A DNA stretch of 55,105 bases, from contig JAQGOF010000111.1 in the NCBI GenBank assembly GCA_028293745.1, positions 1 through 55,105 of the forward strand. The letters are read 5' to 3'. Positions 41,926-50,281 of this stretch are shown here, in pieces. Source of the DNA: Gammaproteobacteria bacterium (GTDB lineage Bacteria > Pseudomonadota > Gammaproteobacteria > Steroidobacterales > Steroidobacteraceae). Under the pieces are notes generated by a model, which saw nothing but the letters and a program-made list of their open reading frames with translations, made no database searches and was not told where the DNA came from. The position numbers and the translations under genes were made by a program. Numbering within the stretch: the first letter of the stretch is position 1; every line of letters begins with the position of its first letter.

Positions 41926-42876
41926 GTGATCGAGGCCATAATGCTGTGGAATGAACCTAACAACAAGTCGCACTGGGACTTCGTCGACGTGGACCCCGAC
42001 TGGAGCATCTACTCGCGCATGGTCATCCGCGCAGGCCAGGCGGTCGCTGCCGAGAATGCGCGCCTGCCGCGCGTGCTGGGCGGAATTTCTCCAATCGACC
42101 CGGCGTTCATCGAGCGCATGGACCGGCAGGGCGCACTGGCGCAGGTGGATGCAGTGGCGGTCCATGGGTTTCCCCTCGACTGGAACCTCTGGAAGATCGA
42201 TGAATGGCCCACGCGGCTCGCCGAGATCCACGCGGTCACCGATCTGCCGGTCTGGATCTCCGAGGTCGGCGTGTCAACATTCGGGGCCGACGAAGTGCAG
42301 GAATTCGGGCTCAGGCGTACGGCCGAGCTCCTGCGCGGACGCGCCGAGCGCATCCATTGGTACAGCCTCTACGATCTGCCACGTGCGTGGCCGGCGACCA
42401 CCCGCCACCGCGAAGCGGAAGGCTCCTCCTACTACCGGCACTTTCACATGGGCCTGTTGCGCGAGGACGGCAGCCCCAAGCCTGCAGCTGCGCACTTCGA
42501 GGAGCTGACGCCCGAGTTCGGCATCTGCCAGTGGTTCCACTTCGAGGATCACCGCCTCGATGAGGCGGTGCGATGGTTGCGCCGCCTGGGCGTGCGCTTC
42601 GTGCGCACCGGATTGAGTTGGGCCGACAGCCTGCGCCCGGGCGCGCTCGACTGGTTCGACCGGCAGATGCGGGCGCTCGAGGAGTTTGCAGTGACCGTCA
42701 CGTTCTGCTTCACGCCCGAAGCGCGCGGCGTGTTGCCGCATCACAGCAGTCCGCCGCGCGATATCGGCGAATTCGCCGAATTCTGCGCTCGCATGACCCG
42801 CCGTTATGCCGCGGATCGCGGCAGCGCCTACGAGTATTCACGACACCAAGGACTATGCCATGGCCGTGGTCAGTAA
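41926..42876 (+). CDS. TIM-barrel glycosidase-like protein ('beta-xylosidase' type), first gene of the glycan operon
   Basis: The frame opens at GTG 41881; I prefer GTG 41926 or ATG 41941 because similarity-type features begin at IEAIMLWNEPNNKSHWDF. This N-E-P motif is the acid/base signature of clan GH-A barrels (as in GH5/GH39). LPVWISEVGVSTFGADE near the middle supplies a Glu in the usual nucleophile position. HWYSLYDLPRAWPATTRHREAEGSSYYRHFHMGLLREDG and WFHFEDHRLDEAVRWLRRLGVRFVRTGLSW follow. About 316 residues, short for a secreted glycosidase, and without signal peptide. It overlaps the next gene by 17 bp. Cytoplasmic hydrolysis or transfer within the pathway is implied; it may not be a true xylosidase. 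Confidence 0.78.
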   Translation: MIEAIMLWNEPNNKSHWDFVDVDPDWSIYSRMVIRAGQAVAAENARLPRVLGGISPIDPAFIERMDRQGALAQVDAVAVHGFPLDWNLWKIDEWPTRLAEIHAVTDLPVWISEVGVSTFGADEVQEFGLRRTAELLRGRAERIHWYSLYDLPRAWPATTRHREAEGSSYYRHFHMGLLREDGSPKPAAAHFEELTPEFGICQWFHFEDHRLDEAVRWLRRLGVRFVRTGLSWADSLRPGALDWFDRQMRALEEFAVTVTFCFTPEARGVLPHHSSPPRDIGEFAEFCARMTRRYAADRGSAYEYSRHQGLCHGRGQ

Positions 42877-43891
42877 AGAGCCCGCGCCGCTGATCGTAGC
42901 AGGAGGGGCCGGTTTCCTGGGCTCACATCTGTGCGAGCGGCTCGTAGAGCTGAACACTTCAGTGCTGTGTTTGGACAACCTCGTCACCGGCTCGCTGGCC
43001 AACCTCGAGGCCCTGATGGGCACCGGGCGGTTCCGCTTCAGGCAACAGGACATCAGCAGTCCCTTCGAGATCGCAGGCTGCCGGGGCATTTTCAACCTGG
43101 GATGTCCGGCCTCGCCCGTGCATTACCAGGCGGATCCCATCAGCACCACGATGACGAGCGTGCGCGGCACCTACAACCTGCTGGAGATTGCGCGCACCAG
43201 CGGCGCGCCGCTGCTGCAGGCATCGACGAGCGAAGTGTATGGCGAGCCGGCCATTCATCCGCAATCGGAAACCTACTGGGGGCACGTGAATCCCACGGGC
43301 CTGCGCGCGTGTTATGACGAGGGCAAGCGCTGTGCCGAGAGTTTGTGTTTCGATTATCAGCGCCAGCACGGTGTCGACGTACGCGTGGCGCGGATATTCA
43401 ACACGTATGGGCCCCGGATGCAGGTCAGCGACGGGCGCGTAGTCTCCAACTTCATCGTACAGGCGCTGCGCAACCGGCCGATCACCATCTACGGAGACGG
43501 CTCGCAGACCCGGTCGTTCTGCTTCGTGGATGACCTGATCGAGGGGCTGCTGGCTTTCATGCTCGCCACTGGAGAGCTGCGCAGCCCGATGAATCTCGGC
43601 AACCCGGAGGAGTTCACCATCCGCGAGCTCGCCGAGCTGGTCATCGAGCTGACGGGATCGCGCTCGCGGCTGACATTCCTGCCACTTCCGAGTGACGATC
43701 CCACCCAGCGTTGCCCGGATATCGATCTGGCGCGCCGCCAGTTGGGTTGGAAGCCGCGTGTCCCACTGCGCAAGGGACTGCAGATAACCATTCTCTACTT
43801 CGAGAGGGTGCTGCTCGAGAGCACTCGCCGGGCGCGCCGCCGCATTGCGAGCGCCCAGGGGGGCTTGGAGGTCAGTCATGTCCGACGGTAG
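42860..43891 (+). CDS. UDP-glucuronate decarboxylase-like (UDP-xylose synthase) SDR enzyme
   Basis: 343 residues; AAGGA lies 7 nt before the ATG at 42860, inside the end of the previous gene. Extended SDR fold: nucleotide loop GGAGFLGSHL (15-24), LDNLVTGSLANLE, the NLGCPASPVHYQADPISTT stretch typical of UDP-xylose synthases, ASTSEVYGEP, and active-site Tyr152-x3-Lys156 (CYDEGKR). The end has IFNTYGPRMQ, DDLIEGLLAFM and RCPDIDLARRQLGWKP. It converts UDP-glucuronate to UDP-xylose in the cytoplasm with bound NAD. It provides a pentose donor for the glycosyltransferases downstream and overlaps the next gene by 14 bp. Confidence 0.87.
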   Translation: MAVVSKEPAPLIVAGGAGFLGSHLCERLVELNTSVLCLDNLVTGSLANLEALMGTGRFRFRQQDISSPFEIAGCRGIFNLGCPASPVHYQADPISTTMTSVRGTYNLLEIARTSGAPLLQASTSEVYGEPAIHPQSETYWGHVNPTGLRACYDEGKRCAESLCFDYQRQHGVDVRVARIFNTYGPRMQVSDGRVVSNFIVQALRNRPITIYGDGSQTRSFCFVDDLIEGLLAFMLATGELRSPMNLGNPEEFTIRELAELVIELTGSRSRLTFLPLPSDDPTQRCPDIDLARRQLGWKPRVPLRKGLQITILYFERVLLESTRRARRRIASAQGGLEVSHVRR

Positions 43892-45002
43892 CCGGGTTCT
43901 GATCACCGGAGGCGCAGGCTTCATCGGCTCTCACCTCGCCGATGCGCTGCTGGCCCGCGGATACCGCGTGCGGGTGCTCGACTGCCTGAGCGAGCAGGTC
44001 CACGGTGACATATCTGGATTTCCGGCGTATCTGGCTTCGGCGGTCGAAGCATATCGCGGTGATATCCGCGACCGGCGCGATGTTGAGCGGGCACTCGCCG
44101 GCGTAGATGCCGTGTTTCATTTTGCTTCTGCGGTCGGCGTCGGCCAGAGCATGTATGAGATCGAGAAGTACGTCGACATCAACAATCGGGGCACTGCCGT
44201 CCTCCTCGAGGCACTCGTTCGCCGGCCGATAAAGAAGCTCGTCGTCGCTTCGAGTATGAGCGTGTACGGCGAGGGATTGTATCGCGGCAGCGACGGTACG
44301 GTCCGGGCACCCCGTCCGCGGGGGCTCGGGCAATTGAAAGCGGGCCGATGGGACGTGGTGGACGATCAGGGACGCGCGCTTCAGCCGCTGCCCACACCGG
44401 AAGACAAGACACCCATGCCCGAATCGATTTACGCCCTTTCCAAGTACGACCAGGAAATGATGTGCCTGCTTTTCGGCCGCGCGTACGAGATCCCGGTTGC
44501 GGCGCTGCGCTTCTTCAATGTCTATGGCGAGCGCCAGGCGCTTTCAAACCCCTACACCGGCGTCCTCGCGATCTTTGCGGTGCGTTACCTCAACGGCAAG
44601 GCGCCTGTGATCTTCGAGGATGGCCATCAGATGCGCGACTTCGTGCACGTGCGCGATCTTGTGGCCGGATGTGTTCTCGCCCTGGAAAGCGATGCCGCCT
44701 GCAACGAAGTCTTCAATATCGGTGGCGGAACACCTTACAGCGTGTTGGAAGTGGCCTGGCAGTTCGGCAAGGTGCTCGGCAAGCAGGAGCTGGCGCCGAT
44801 CGTGTCCGGAAACTACCGGGCCGGCGACATTCGCAACTGCTTCGCCGATATTTCGAAGGCCAGCAACGTCCTCGGCTATCGTCCGCAAATCATTCTCGAA
44901 GCCGGTCTCTCGGAACTGGCGCAGTGGTTGCAAGGCCGCATGGACGAGGACCGCTCCGAGGCGGCTGCAGCCGAGCTTCGCCGCCACGGACTCGTAGCAT
45001 GA
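43878..45002 (+). CDS. NAD-dependent nucleotide-sugar epimerase/dehydratase (extended SDR) 1
   Basis: 374 residues with GGAGG 7 nt before the ATG at 43878. Nucleotide loop GGAGFIGSHLADALL (11-25), VFHFASAVGVGQSMYEI, SSMSVYGEG and active-site Tyr185-x3-Lys189 (YALSKYDQE). A 40-residue insert (about 135-180, with LGQLKAGRWDVVDDQGRALQPLPTPEDKTP) separates the Ser and Tyr motifs, which is uncommon among UDP-galactose epimerase relatives. The end has RFFNVYGERQALSNPYTG and VRDLVAGCVLALESD. Substrate likely a UDP- or CDP-sugar. The ATGA overlap with the next gene indicates coupling. Confidence 0.87.
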   Translation: MSDGSRVLITGGAGFIGSHLADALLARGYRVRVLDCLSEQVHGDISGFPAYLASAVEAYRGDIRDRRDVERALAGVDAVFHFASAVGVGQSMYEIEKYVDINNRGTAVLLEALVRRPIKKLVVASSMSVYGEGLYRGSDGTVRAPRPRGLGQLKAGRWDVVDDQGRALQPLPTPEDKTPMPESIYALSKYDQEMMCLLFGRAYEIPVAALRFFNVYGERQALSNPYTGVLAIFAVRYLNGKAPVIFEDGHQMRDFVHVRDLVAGCVLALESDAACNEVFNIGGGTPYSVLEVAWQFGKVLGKQELAPIVSGNYRAGDIRNCFADISKASNVLGYRPQIILEAGLSELAQWLQGRMDEDRSEAAAAELRRHGLVA

Positions 45003-46084
45003 ACGCGCGCGCTGCAGCCCCGCTCGCACTGGTCACGGGCGGCGCGGGCTTCATAGGAACCAACCTGTCCGACCGCCTGCTGTCGTCCGGACAGAGGGTC
45101 CTCATCTTCGACAATCTCTCACGCGCCGGAGTCTGCACAAACCTGCACTGGCTGCAAACACAACACCCGGACAGCCTCGAGGTGCAGGTCGCCGACATCC
45201 GCGACGCGGACGCGGTTTCGCATGCCGTGGAGCGCGCCGACACCATTTATCACTTTGCTGCGCAGGTTGCGGTGACGACCAGCCTCGATGATCCCGTGCA
45301 GGATTTCGAGATCAACACACGCGGTACGCTCAATGTCCTCGAGGCGATGCGCCGGCGCCGCCGCGCGCCGCCCTTGATCCTGACTTCGACCAACAAGGTA
45401 TACGGTGCCCTCGACGACGTCGAGTTGGCGAGACGCGCGCAGCGCTACATTCCCGTCAGCGCCGAGCTGCGAAGCAACGGCATCAGCGAGTCGCGTTCGC
45501 TGGATTTCCATAGCCCCTACGGTTGTTCGAAGGGAGCGGCCGATCAATACGTGCTCGACTATGCGCGCTCGTACGGTTTGCCGGCGCTCGTATTTCGCAT
45601 GAGCTGCATCTATGGCCCGCACCAGTTCGGCAACGAGGACCAGGGCTGGGTTGCCCATTTTCTGCTGCGAGCCCGGGAGCGGCAGCCCATTGCAATCTTT
45701 GGCGACGGCTGCCAGGTGAGGGACGTGCTGTATGTGGAAGATCTGCTGGATGCCTTTACGCTCGCCAGCGCAAACGTCCAACGGCTCAAGGGCCAGGCGT
45801 TCAACATTGGCGGCGGTCCAGGCAACACGCTGAGCTTGCTCGAGCTAGTTGACATGATGCAGGAACGGCTCGGCAGCAGGGTCGATCTGCAGTTCAGTCC
45901 GTGGCGGCGGGGAGATCAGCGCTACTACGTAACGAACACTGGACGGTTCGAGGCTGCCACCGGGTGGCGTCCCAGCGTATCGCCACAATTGGGTGTCGAG
46001 CGTCTGCAGGAATGGCTCGACCACGTGACGCCCGTGAGACGCGAGTGGGCAAGCGACGCTCCGCCGAAGGTGATGACTCTATGA
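44999..46084 (+). CDS. NAD-dependent nucleotide-sugar epimerase 2 (CDP-paratose 2-epimerase-like)
   Basis: 361 residues from the ATG of an ATGA overlap at 44999; the longer open frame from 44348 is a shadow of the previous gene. Nucleotide loop GGAGFIGTNLSDRLL, DNLSRAGVCTNLHWLQ, HFAAQVAVTTSLDDPVQDFEIN, TSTNKVYG and active-site Tyr174-x3-Lys178 (SPYGCSKGAADQY). FRMSCIYGPHQFGNEDQGWVAHF strongly resembles CDP-tyvelose/paratose 2-epimerases, and NIGGGPGNTLSLLEL the usual C-terminal loop. It epimerises a nucleotide hexose at C2. The operon therefore carries three extended SDR enzymes in a row. Confidence 0.88.
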   Translation: MNARAAAPLALVTGGAGFIGTNLSDRLLSSGQRVLIFDNLSRAGVCTNLHWLQTQHPDSLEVQVADIRDADAVSHAVERADTIYHFAAQVAVTTSLDDPVQDFEINTRGTLNVLEAMRRRRRAPPLILTSTNKVYGALDDVELARRAQRYIPVSAELRSNGISESRSLDFHSPYGCSKGAADQYVLDYARSYGLPALVFRMSCIYGPHQFGNEDQGWVAHFLLRARERQPIAIFGDGCQVRDVLYVEDLLDAFTLASANVQRLKGQAFNIGGGPGNTLSLLELVDMMQERLGSRVDLQFSPWRRGDQRYYVTNTGRFEAATGWRPSVSPQLGVERLQEWLDHVTPVRREWASDAPPKVMTL

Positions 46085-47058
46085 GTGGCGTCCAAGGATT
46101 GCGGGCTGTGCGCATTCGAGCACCGGGCCGCATCAGCATCGAGCAGTGCGAGCCGCCTCAGCCGGCGAGCGATCAAGTCCGTGTGCGCCTGGAAGGCTGC
46201 GGTGTTTGCGCATCCAACCTGCCCGTATGGGAGGGACGATCCTGGTTTTCCTATCCATTCGAATGCGGCGCGCCCGGTCATGAAGGATGGGGCACGATCG
46301 ATGCCAAAGGCTGCGATGTCGAGGCATTCACGGTGGGGGAACGCGTCGCGTTTCTTTCTCAGCATGCGTACGCCGACAGCGATCTCACGACAGCGGACGC
46401 GCTGGTGAAGTTGCCTTCGGAATTGAACGGGCAGCCCTTTCCGGGCGAGCCACTGGCCTGCGCTGTGAATATCTTCCGCCGGGCTCAGATCGAAGCGGGC
46501 CAGGACGTTGCGATTGTGGGCATCGGTTTCCTTGGAGCAATTCTCACCGCCCTGGCTGTGCGTGCGGGAGCCCGGGTCGTCGCTCTGTCTCGCAGACCGT
46601 TTGCACTGCAGCTCGGCGAGCGGTTTGGGGCATCTGCCGCCCTTGGACTTGCGGAGCCGCAGAGCGCCTTGCGAGAGGCGCGCCGCCTGTCACCCGCCGG
46701 TGCCGGTTATGACCGCGTGATCGAGTGTGTCGGATCCCAGGAAGCTCTCGATATTGCCTCCGAGCTGACGGGCACGCGGGCGCGGCTGGTGATTGCGGGA
46801 TATCACCAGGATGGAGAGCGCCGAGTCAATCTGCAACAGTGGAACTGGCGTGGTCTGGATGTGATCAATGCGCACGAAAGGCAGCCCGAGGAATACGTTC
46901 GCGGTATGCGGGAAGCGATTGCTCTCGTAGTCGAGGGCGCACTCGATCTGAAGGATCTCCTCACGCATCAGTTTCCCCTCGAAGAGACCTCGGCAGCTTT
47001 CGACGTCCTCACTGAGCGGCCGGCGGGGTTCGTAAAGGCCCTGGTGTTGTGTCAATGA
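46081..47058 (+). CDS. Zinc-type MDR dehydrogenase of the glycan operon
   Basis: 325 residues from ATG 46081 (ATGA overlap). GroES-like part: GCGVCASNLPVWEG with a zinc-ligand Cys, and GAPGHEGWGTID with His-Glu. The structural zinc lobe with four Cys is missing, so the protein is shorter than usual alcohol dehydrogenases. Rossmann part: VAIVGIGFLGAILTALAVRAGARVVALSRRP and ECVGSQEALDIASELTGTRARLVIAGYHQDG. The Arg-rich end of the beta2 strand suggests NADP. In glycan or cyclitol pathways such enzymes oxidise a sugar or inositol hydroxyl. Coupled to the Gfo/Idh gene by ATGA, so the two may perform consecutive redox steps. Confidence 0.85.
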   Translation: MSGVQGLRAVRIRAPGRISIEQCEPPQPASDQVRVRLEGCGVCASNLPVWEGRSWFSYPFECGAPGHEGWGTIDAKGCDVEAFTVGERVAFLSQHAYADSDLTTADALVKLPSELNGQPFPGEPLACAVNIFRRAQIEAGQDVAIVGIGFLGAILTALAVRAGARVVALSRRPFALQLGERFGASAALGLAEPQSALREARRLSPAGAGYDRVIECVGSQEALDIASELTGTRARLVIAGYHQDGERRVNLQQWNWRGLDVINAHERQPEEYVRGMREAIALVVEGALDLKDLLTHQFPLEETSAAFDVLTERPAGFVKALVLCQ

Positions 47059-48074
47059 ATGCGCCAGTCAGTCTTCCACGGGTGGGCTTTGCCGGCGTCG
47101 GCTGGATCGGACTGAATCGCCTGCGCGCCATAGCAGCCGCGGGTATGGCCGAGATTGTTGGAATTGCGGATACCTCGCCGGATGCAGCACAGGCAGCCGT
47201 AAGGTCAATCGAAGCGCGTGCGCCCACCGCCCGGGTCGTCCGCGACTTTGACGAGTTGCTCGCGCAGGATCTCGACGGAATCGTCATTGCCACCCCCAGC
47301 GGCCTGCACGCAAGTCAGGCTACAGCCGCGCTCGAGCATGGGCGGGCCGTGTTTTGTCAGAAACCTCTTGCAAGAACTGCACATGAGGCCGCTCAGGTCA
47401 TAAGGGCCGCCCGTGCCAGCGACAGATTGCTGAGCGTTGATCTGTGCTACCGCACAGTTGCGGGCGTTCCGCAGCTCGTGGAGCTGGCCCGGAGCGGCGA
47501 GCTTGGCGAGCTCTACGCGGCAGATCTCGTGTTTCACAACGCATACGGCCCGGACAAGTCCTGGTTCTACGATCTGCAGCAGTCCGGTGGCGGCTGCGTC
47601 ATGGACCTCGGCATACACTTGTTGGATCTTGCGTTGCTGGCCTTCAACTATCAGGAGGTCTGCGCCGTCCACAGCCGGCTGCATCGCGCAGGAACTCTTC
47701 TCAGAAAGCCCATTGAGGAGTTGGAGGATCACGCATTCGCGGAGGTGCAATTCAGCACCGGCGCGACCGCGCGCATCGCCTGTTCCTGGCGTCTGTCCGC
47801 GGGACAGGACGCGGTCATCGAGGCGGCGTTCTACGGTACGCGGGGCTCTGCAATTCTGCGCAACATCGATGGATCTTTCTACAACTTCACCGTCGAGCAT
47901 TGTGTGGGCACGAAACGCCGCGCCATCGCTGGCCGGGATGATCAGTGGGGTGGCCGGGCTGCCAACGCGTGGGTCCGCAAGCTCTCGCAAGGGACTCGCT
48001 TTGATGAACGGACTGAGCGTCTCTACGACTTGTCAGTGCTGGTAGATGCCATCTACGGCAGGCAATCGGGGTAG
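47055..48074 (+). CDS. Gfo/Idh/MocA-family oxidoreductase
   Basis: 339 residues from ATG 47055 (ATGA overlap; GTG 47049 possible). Rossmann loop VGFAGVGWIGLNRLRAI (about 10-26), then VIATPSGLHASQATAALEHGRAVFCQKPLARTAHEA with the family's EKP motif altered to QKP, so the catalytic Lys is kept and the preceding Glu replaced. LGELYAADLVFHNAYG, GGGCVMDLGIHLLDLALL supply the His/Asp of the active site. These enzymes oxidise or reduce sugars and inositols with NAD(P); inositol dehydrogenases are in this family. In this operon, with inositol-phosphate synthase, action on an inositol or nucleotide sugar is attractive but unproven. Confidence 0.87.
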   Translation: MNAPVSLPRVGFAGVGWIGLNRLRAIAAAGMAEIVGIADTSPDAAQAAVRSIEARAPTARVVRDFDELLAQDLDGIVIATPSGLHASQATAALEHGRAVFCQKPLARTAHEAAQVIRAARASDRLLSVDLCYRTVAGVPQLVELARSGELGELYAADLVFHNAYGPDKSWFYDLQQSGGGCVMDLGIHLLDLALLAFNYQEVCAVHSRLHRAGTLLRKPIEELEDHAFAEVQFSTGATARIACSWRLSAGQDAVIEAAFYGTRGSAILRNIDGSFYNFTVEHCVGTKRRAIAGRDDQWGGRAANAWVRKLSQGTRFDERTERLYDLSVLVDAIYGRQSG

Positions 48075-48078
48075 GCCA

Positions 48079-49188
48079 ATGCAACTCTTGATGACAACGG
48101 ACGCGATCGGGGGGGTATGGAACTACTCCTTGGAGCTGTGCGGCGCGTTCGGAGCGCACAGTATCCGCGTAGCTCTCGCAGTGCTCGGGGGGCCGCCCTC
48201 CAATGCGCAACGGGAGCAGGCGGGCCGTCTTTCGAACGTGACTGTTCATGAGTCAAGCTTTCGCCTGGAGTGGATGACGGATCCCTGGGAGGACCTGGCG
48301 CGCGCGGGCGAGTGGTTGCTGTCACTGGAAAAAATGACCGGTGCGGACGTGGTGCACCTGAATCATCTCGTCCACGCCGATCTGCCCTGGCAGGCGCCGG
48401 TGATGACCGTCGGTCATTCCTGTGTGCTGTCCTGGTGGGCCGCGGTTTTGGGCCAAGCGGCGTCGGCCGGGCCCGGCCCCGAATGGGACGAGTATCGGAG
48501 TCAGGTCACGAGAAGCCTGCAGGCAGCATCCTGTGTGGTCGCGCCTACAGAGGCTGCCCTGAGCGAGCTGGATCGCCTGTATGGCCCGTTCCGGCGCGCA
48601 GCCGTCGTTTTCAATGCTCGCGACCGGCGACAGTTCACCGCGGGTCACAAGGAGCGGATGGTGCTGTCCGCGGGCCGCCTGTGGGATCGGGCAAAGAATG
48701 TTGAGGCGCTCGCCTCGGTTGCACCCGGTCTCAGTGCACCCGTTTTTGTCGCTGGCCAGGCACAGAGCCCCGACGGAAACACAGCTACGTTCTCCAACGT
48801 CACTCTGCTCGGTCCCCTCGATTCTGCAGCGCTCGCAAGTTGGTATTCGCGCGCTGCCATTTATGCGCTGCCGGCGCGATACGAGCCCTTCGGGTTGACC
48901 GCCCTGGAAGCTGCGATGTCAGGTTGCGCATTGGTGCTGGGGGATATCGGGAGCCTCCAGGAGGTCTGGGGTCCCGCGGCCCGGTATGTGCATCCGGAAG
49001 ATCACGACTGCCTGCGTGACACGCTGAATGAGCTCATAGCGAATGACTCGTTGCGCAAACGCAGTGCCGCTCGCGCCATGGCACGTGCGCGGCAGTTCAC
49101 ACCCGCGCGTCAGGCCCGACGATACAAAGCGCTCTACCAGGATCTGCTGGGACTGCAGGACCACCCGCGCTGGAAAAAGCCTGGTTGA
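48079..49188 (+). CDS. GT4-family glycosyltransferase
   Basis: 369 residues from ATG 48079 (GGGGTAGG upstream; 4 nt after the previous stop). GT-B fold: N-terminal MTTDAIGGVWNYSLELC (glycine loop), VVHLNHLVHADLPW, VAPTEAALSELDRLYGPF, then the C-terminal LSAGRLWDRAKNVEAL and the nucleotide-sugar motif ARYEPFGLTALEAAMSGCALVLGDIGSLQEVW (E-x7-E). GT4 enzymes transfer sugars from nucleotide donors with retention of configuration and include MshA, which glycosylates inositol phosphate in mycothiol synthesis. The presence of an inositol-phosphate synthase in the same operon makes a related acceptor possible, but there is no direct proof. Confidence 0.9.
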   Translation: MQLLMTTDAIGGVWNYSLELCGAFGAHSIRVALAVLGGPPSNAQREQAGRLSNVTVHESSFRLEWMTDPWEDLARAGEWLLSLEKMTGADVVHLNHLVHADLPWQAPVMTVGHSCVLSWWAAVLGQAASAGPGPEWDEYRSQVTRSLQAASCVVAPTEAALSELDRLYGPFRRAAVVFNARDRRQFTAGHKERMVLSAGRLWDRAKNVEALASVAPGLSAPVFVAGQAQSPDGNTATFSNVTLLGPLDSAALASWYSRAAIYALPARYEPFGLTALEAAMSGCALVLGDIGSLQEVWGPAARYVHPEDHDCLRDTLNELIANDSLRKRSAARAMARARQFTPARQARRYKALYQDLLGLQDHPRWKKPG

Positions 49189-49198
49189 GGCCGCTCCG

Positions 49199-50278
49199 AT
49201 GCGATTCGTCCTTTTCTATCACTCGCTGCTGTCCGATTGGAATCACGGTAACGCGCACTTCCTGCGGGGCGTGGTCGGCGAGCTCATGTCGCTCGGCCAC
49301 GATGTGAGAGTCATGGAACCCTCCGACGGCTGGAGTCTCACGAACCTGCGCGGCAGTCAGGGTGAGGCGGCAGTGGAGGCCTTTCACACGGCGTATCCGC
49401 AGTTGCGCAGTGAGCTTTACGAGCTGGAGACTCTCGACCTCGAGCCGGTTCTGGACGCCGCCGATGTGGTGATCGTCCATGAATGGAATGACCCCGTGCT
49501 CGTGAAGAGGATCGGCGATCATCGCCGGCGCTCCCGCTTCCAACTTTTATTTCATGACACCCATCACCGCGCCGTGAGCGCGCCGGAGGAGATGGCAGCA
49601 TTCGATCTGTCCAACTACGACGGCGTGCTGGCGTTCGGCGAGGTGTTGCGACGGATCTACGAGGAACGAGGCTGGGCAGCGCGCGCCTGGACGTGGCACG
49701 AGGCTGCGGACATCCGGATGTTTCATCCCCAGGAGCTTCCCAAGTCGCTCGACCTGGTCTGGATCGGCAACTGGGGCGATGGCGAGCGCGCGCGGGAGCT
49801 GCAGAATTTTCTGCTCGACCCGGTCCACGAGTTGCAATTGCGGGCGCGGATCTTCGGCGTGCGCTATCCGCCGGAGGCACTGGCCGCAGTCGAACGCGCA
49901 CACATCGAATATGGCGGCTGGGTGGCCAACTACCGGGTTCCTTCACTGTTCGCTTCGGCCCGCTTTACCGTGCACGTACCGCGGCGTTTCTACAGCGAGC
50001 AGCTTCCGGGTATTCCGACGATTCGCGTGTTTGAAGCCCTGGCTTGTGGCATTCCGCTCGTATGCGCTCCGTGGGAGGACAGCGAATCACTGTTTGTGCC
50101 GGGGGAGGATTTCCTGGTCGCCCGGGATGGCAGCGAGATGCGTGACCATCTGCGTCGCCTGCAGGCCGAGCCGGATTTCGCGCAGGCTATCGCCCTGCGC
50201 GGCATTTCCACCGTCCGGGCGCGGCATACCTGTGCTCACCGGGCGCGTGAGTTGTTGTCAATCTGCAAGCAGGAGTAA
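49199..50278 (+). CDS. CgeB-like glycosyltransferase 1
   Basis: 359 residues from ATG 49199, TTGAGG upstream, 10 nt after the previous stop. MRFVLFYHSLLSDWNHGNAHFLRGVVGEL starts the GT-B fold, with VVIVHEWNDP, LLFHDTHHRAVS and DGVLAFGEVLRRIYEERGW. The C-terminal half has LVWIGNWGDGERARELQ and IPTIRVFEALACGIPLVCAPWEDSESLF, the nucleotide-binding motif of CgeB/Glyco_trans_1_2 proteins. It is the first of three related glycosyltransferases (with 50282-51397 and 51394-52536), which share 'RVFEAxACG' but differ elsewhere. Expected to act in the cytoplasm. Confidence 0.85.
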   Translation: MRFVLFYHSLLSDWNHGNAHFLRGVVGELMSLGHDVRVMEPSDGWSLTNLRGSQGEAAVEAFHTAYPQLRSELYELETLDLEPVLDAADVVIVHEWNDPVLVKRIGDHRRRSRFQLLFHDTHHRAVSAPEEMAAFDLSNYDGVLAFGEVLRRIYEERGWAARAWTWHEAADIRMFHPQELPKSLDLVWIGNWGDGERARELQNFLLDPVHELQLRARIFGVRYPPEALAAVERAHIEYGGWVANYRVPSLFASARFTVHVPRRFYSEQLPGIPTIRVFEALACGIPLVCAPWEDSESLFVPGEDFLVARDGSEMRDHLRRLQAEPDFAQAIALRGISTVRARHTCAHRARELLSICKQE

Positions 50279-50281
50279 GCC

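Noticed and set aside
44348..44998. Upstream extension of the second epimerase
   Set aside because: It is the +1 shadow of the first epimerase; the ATGA overlap at 44999 gives the expected Rossmann start.
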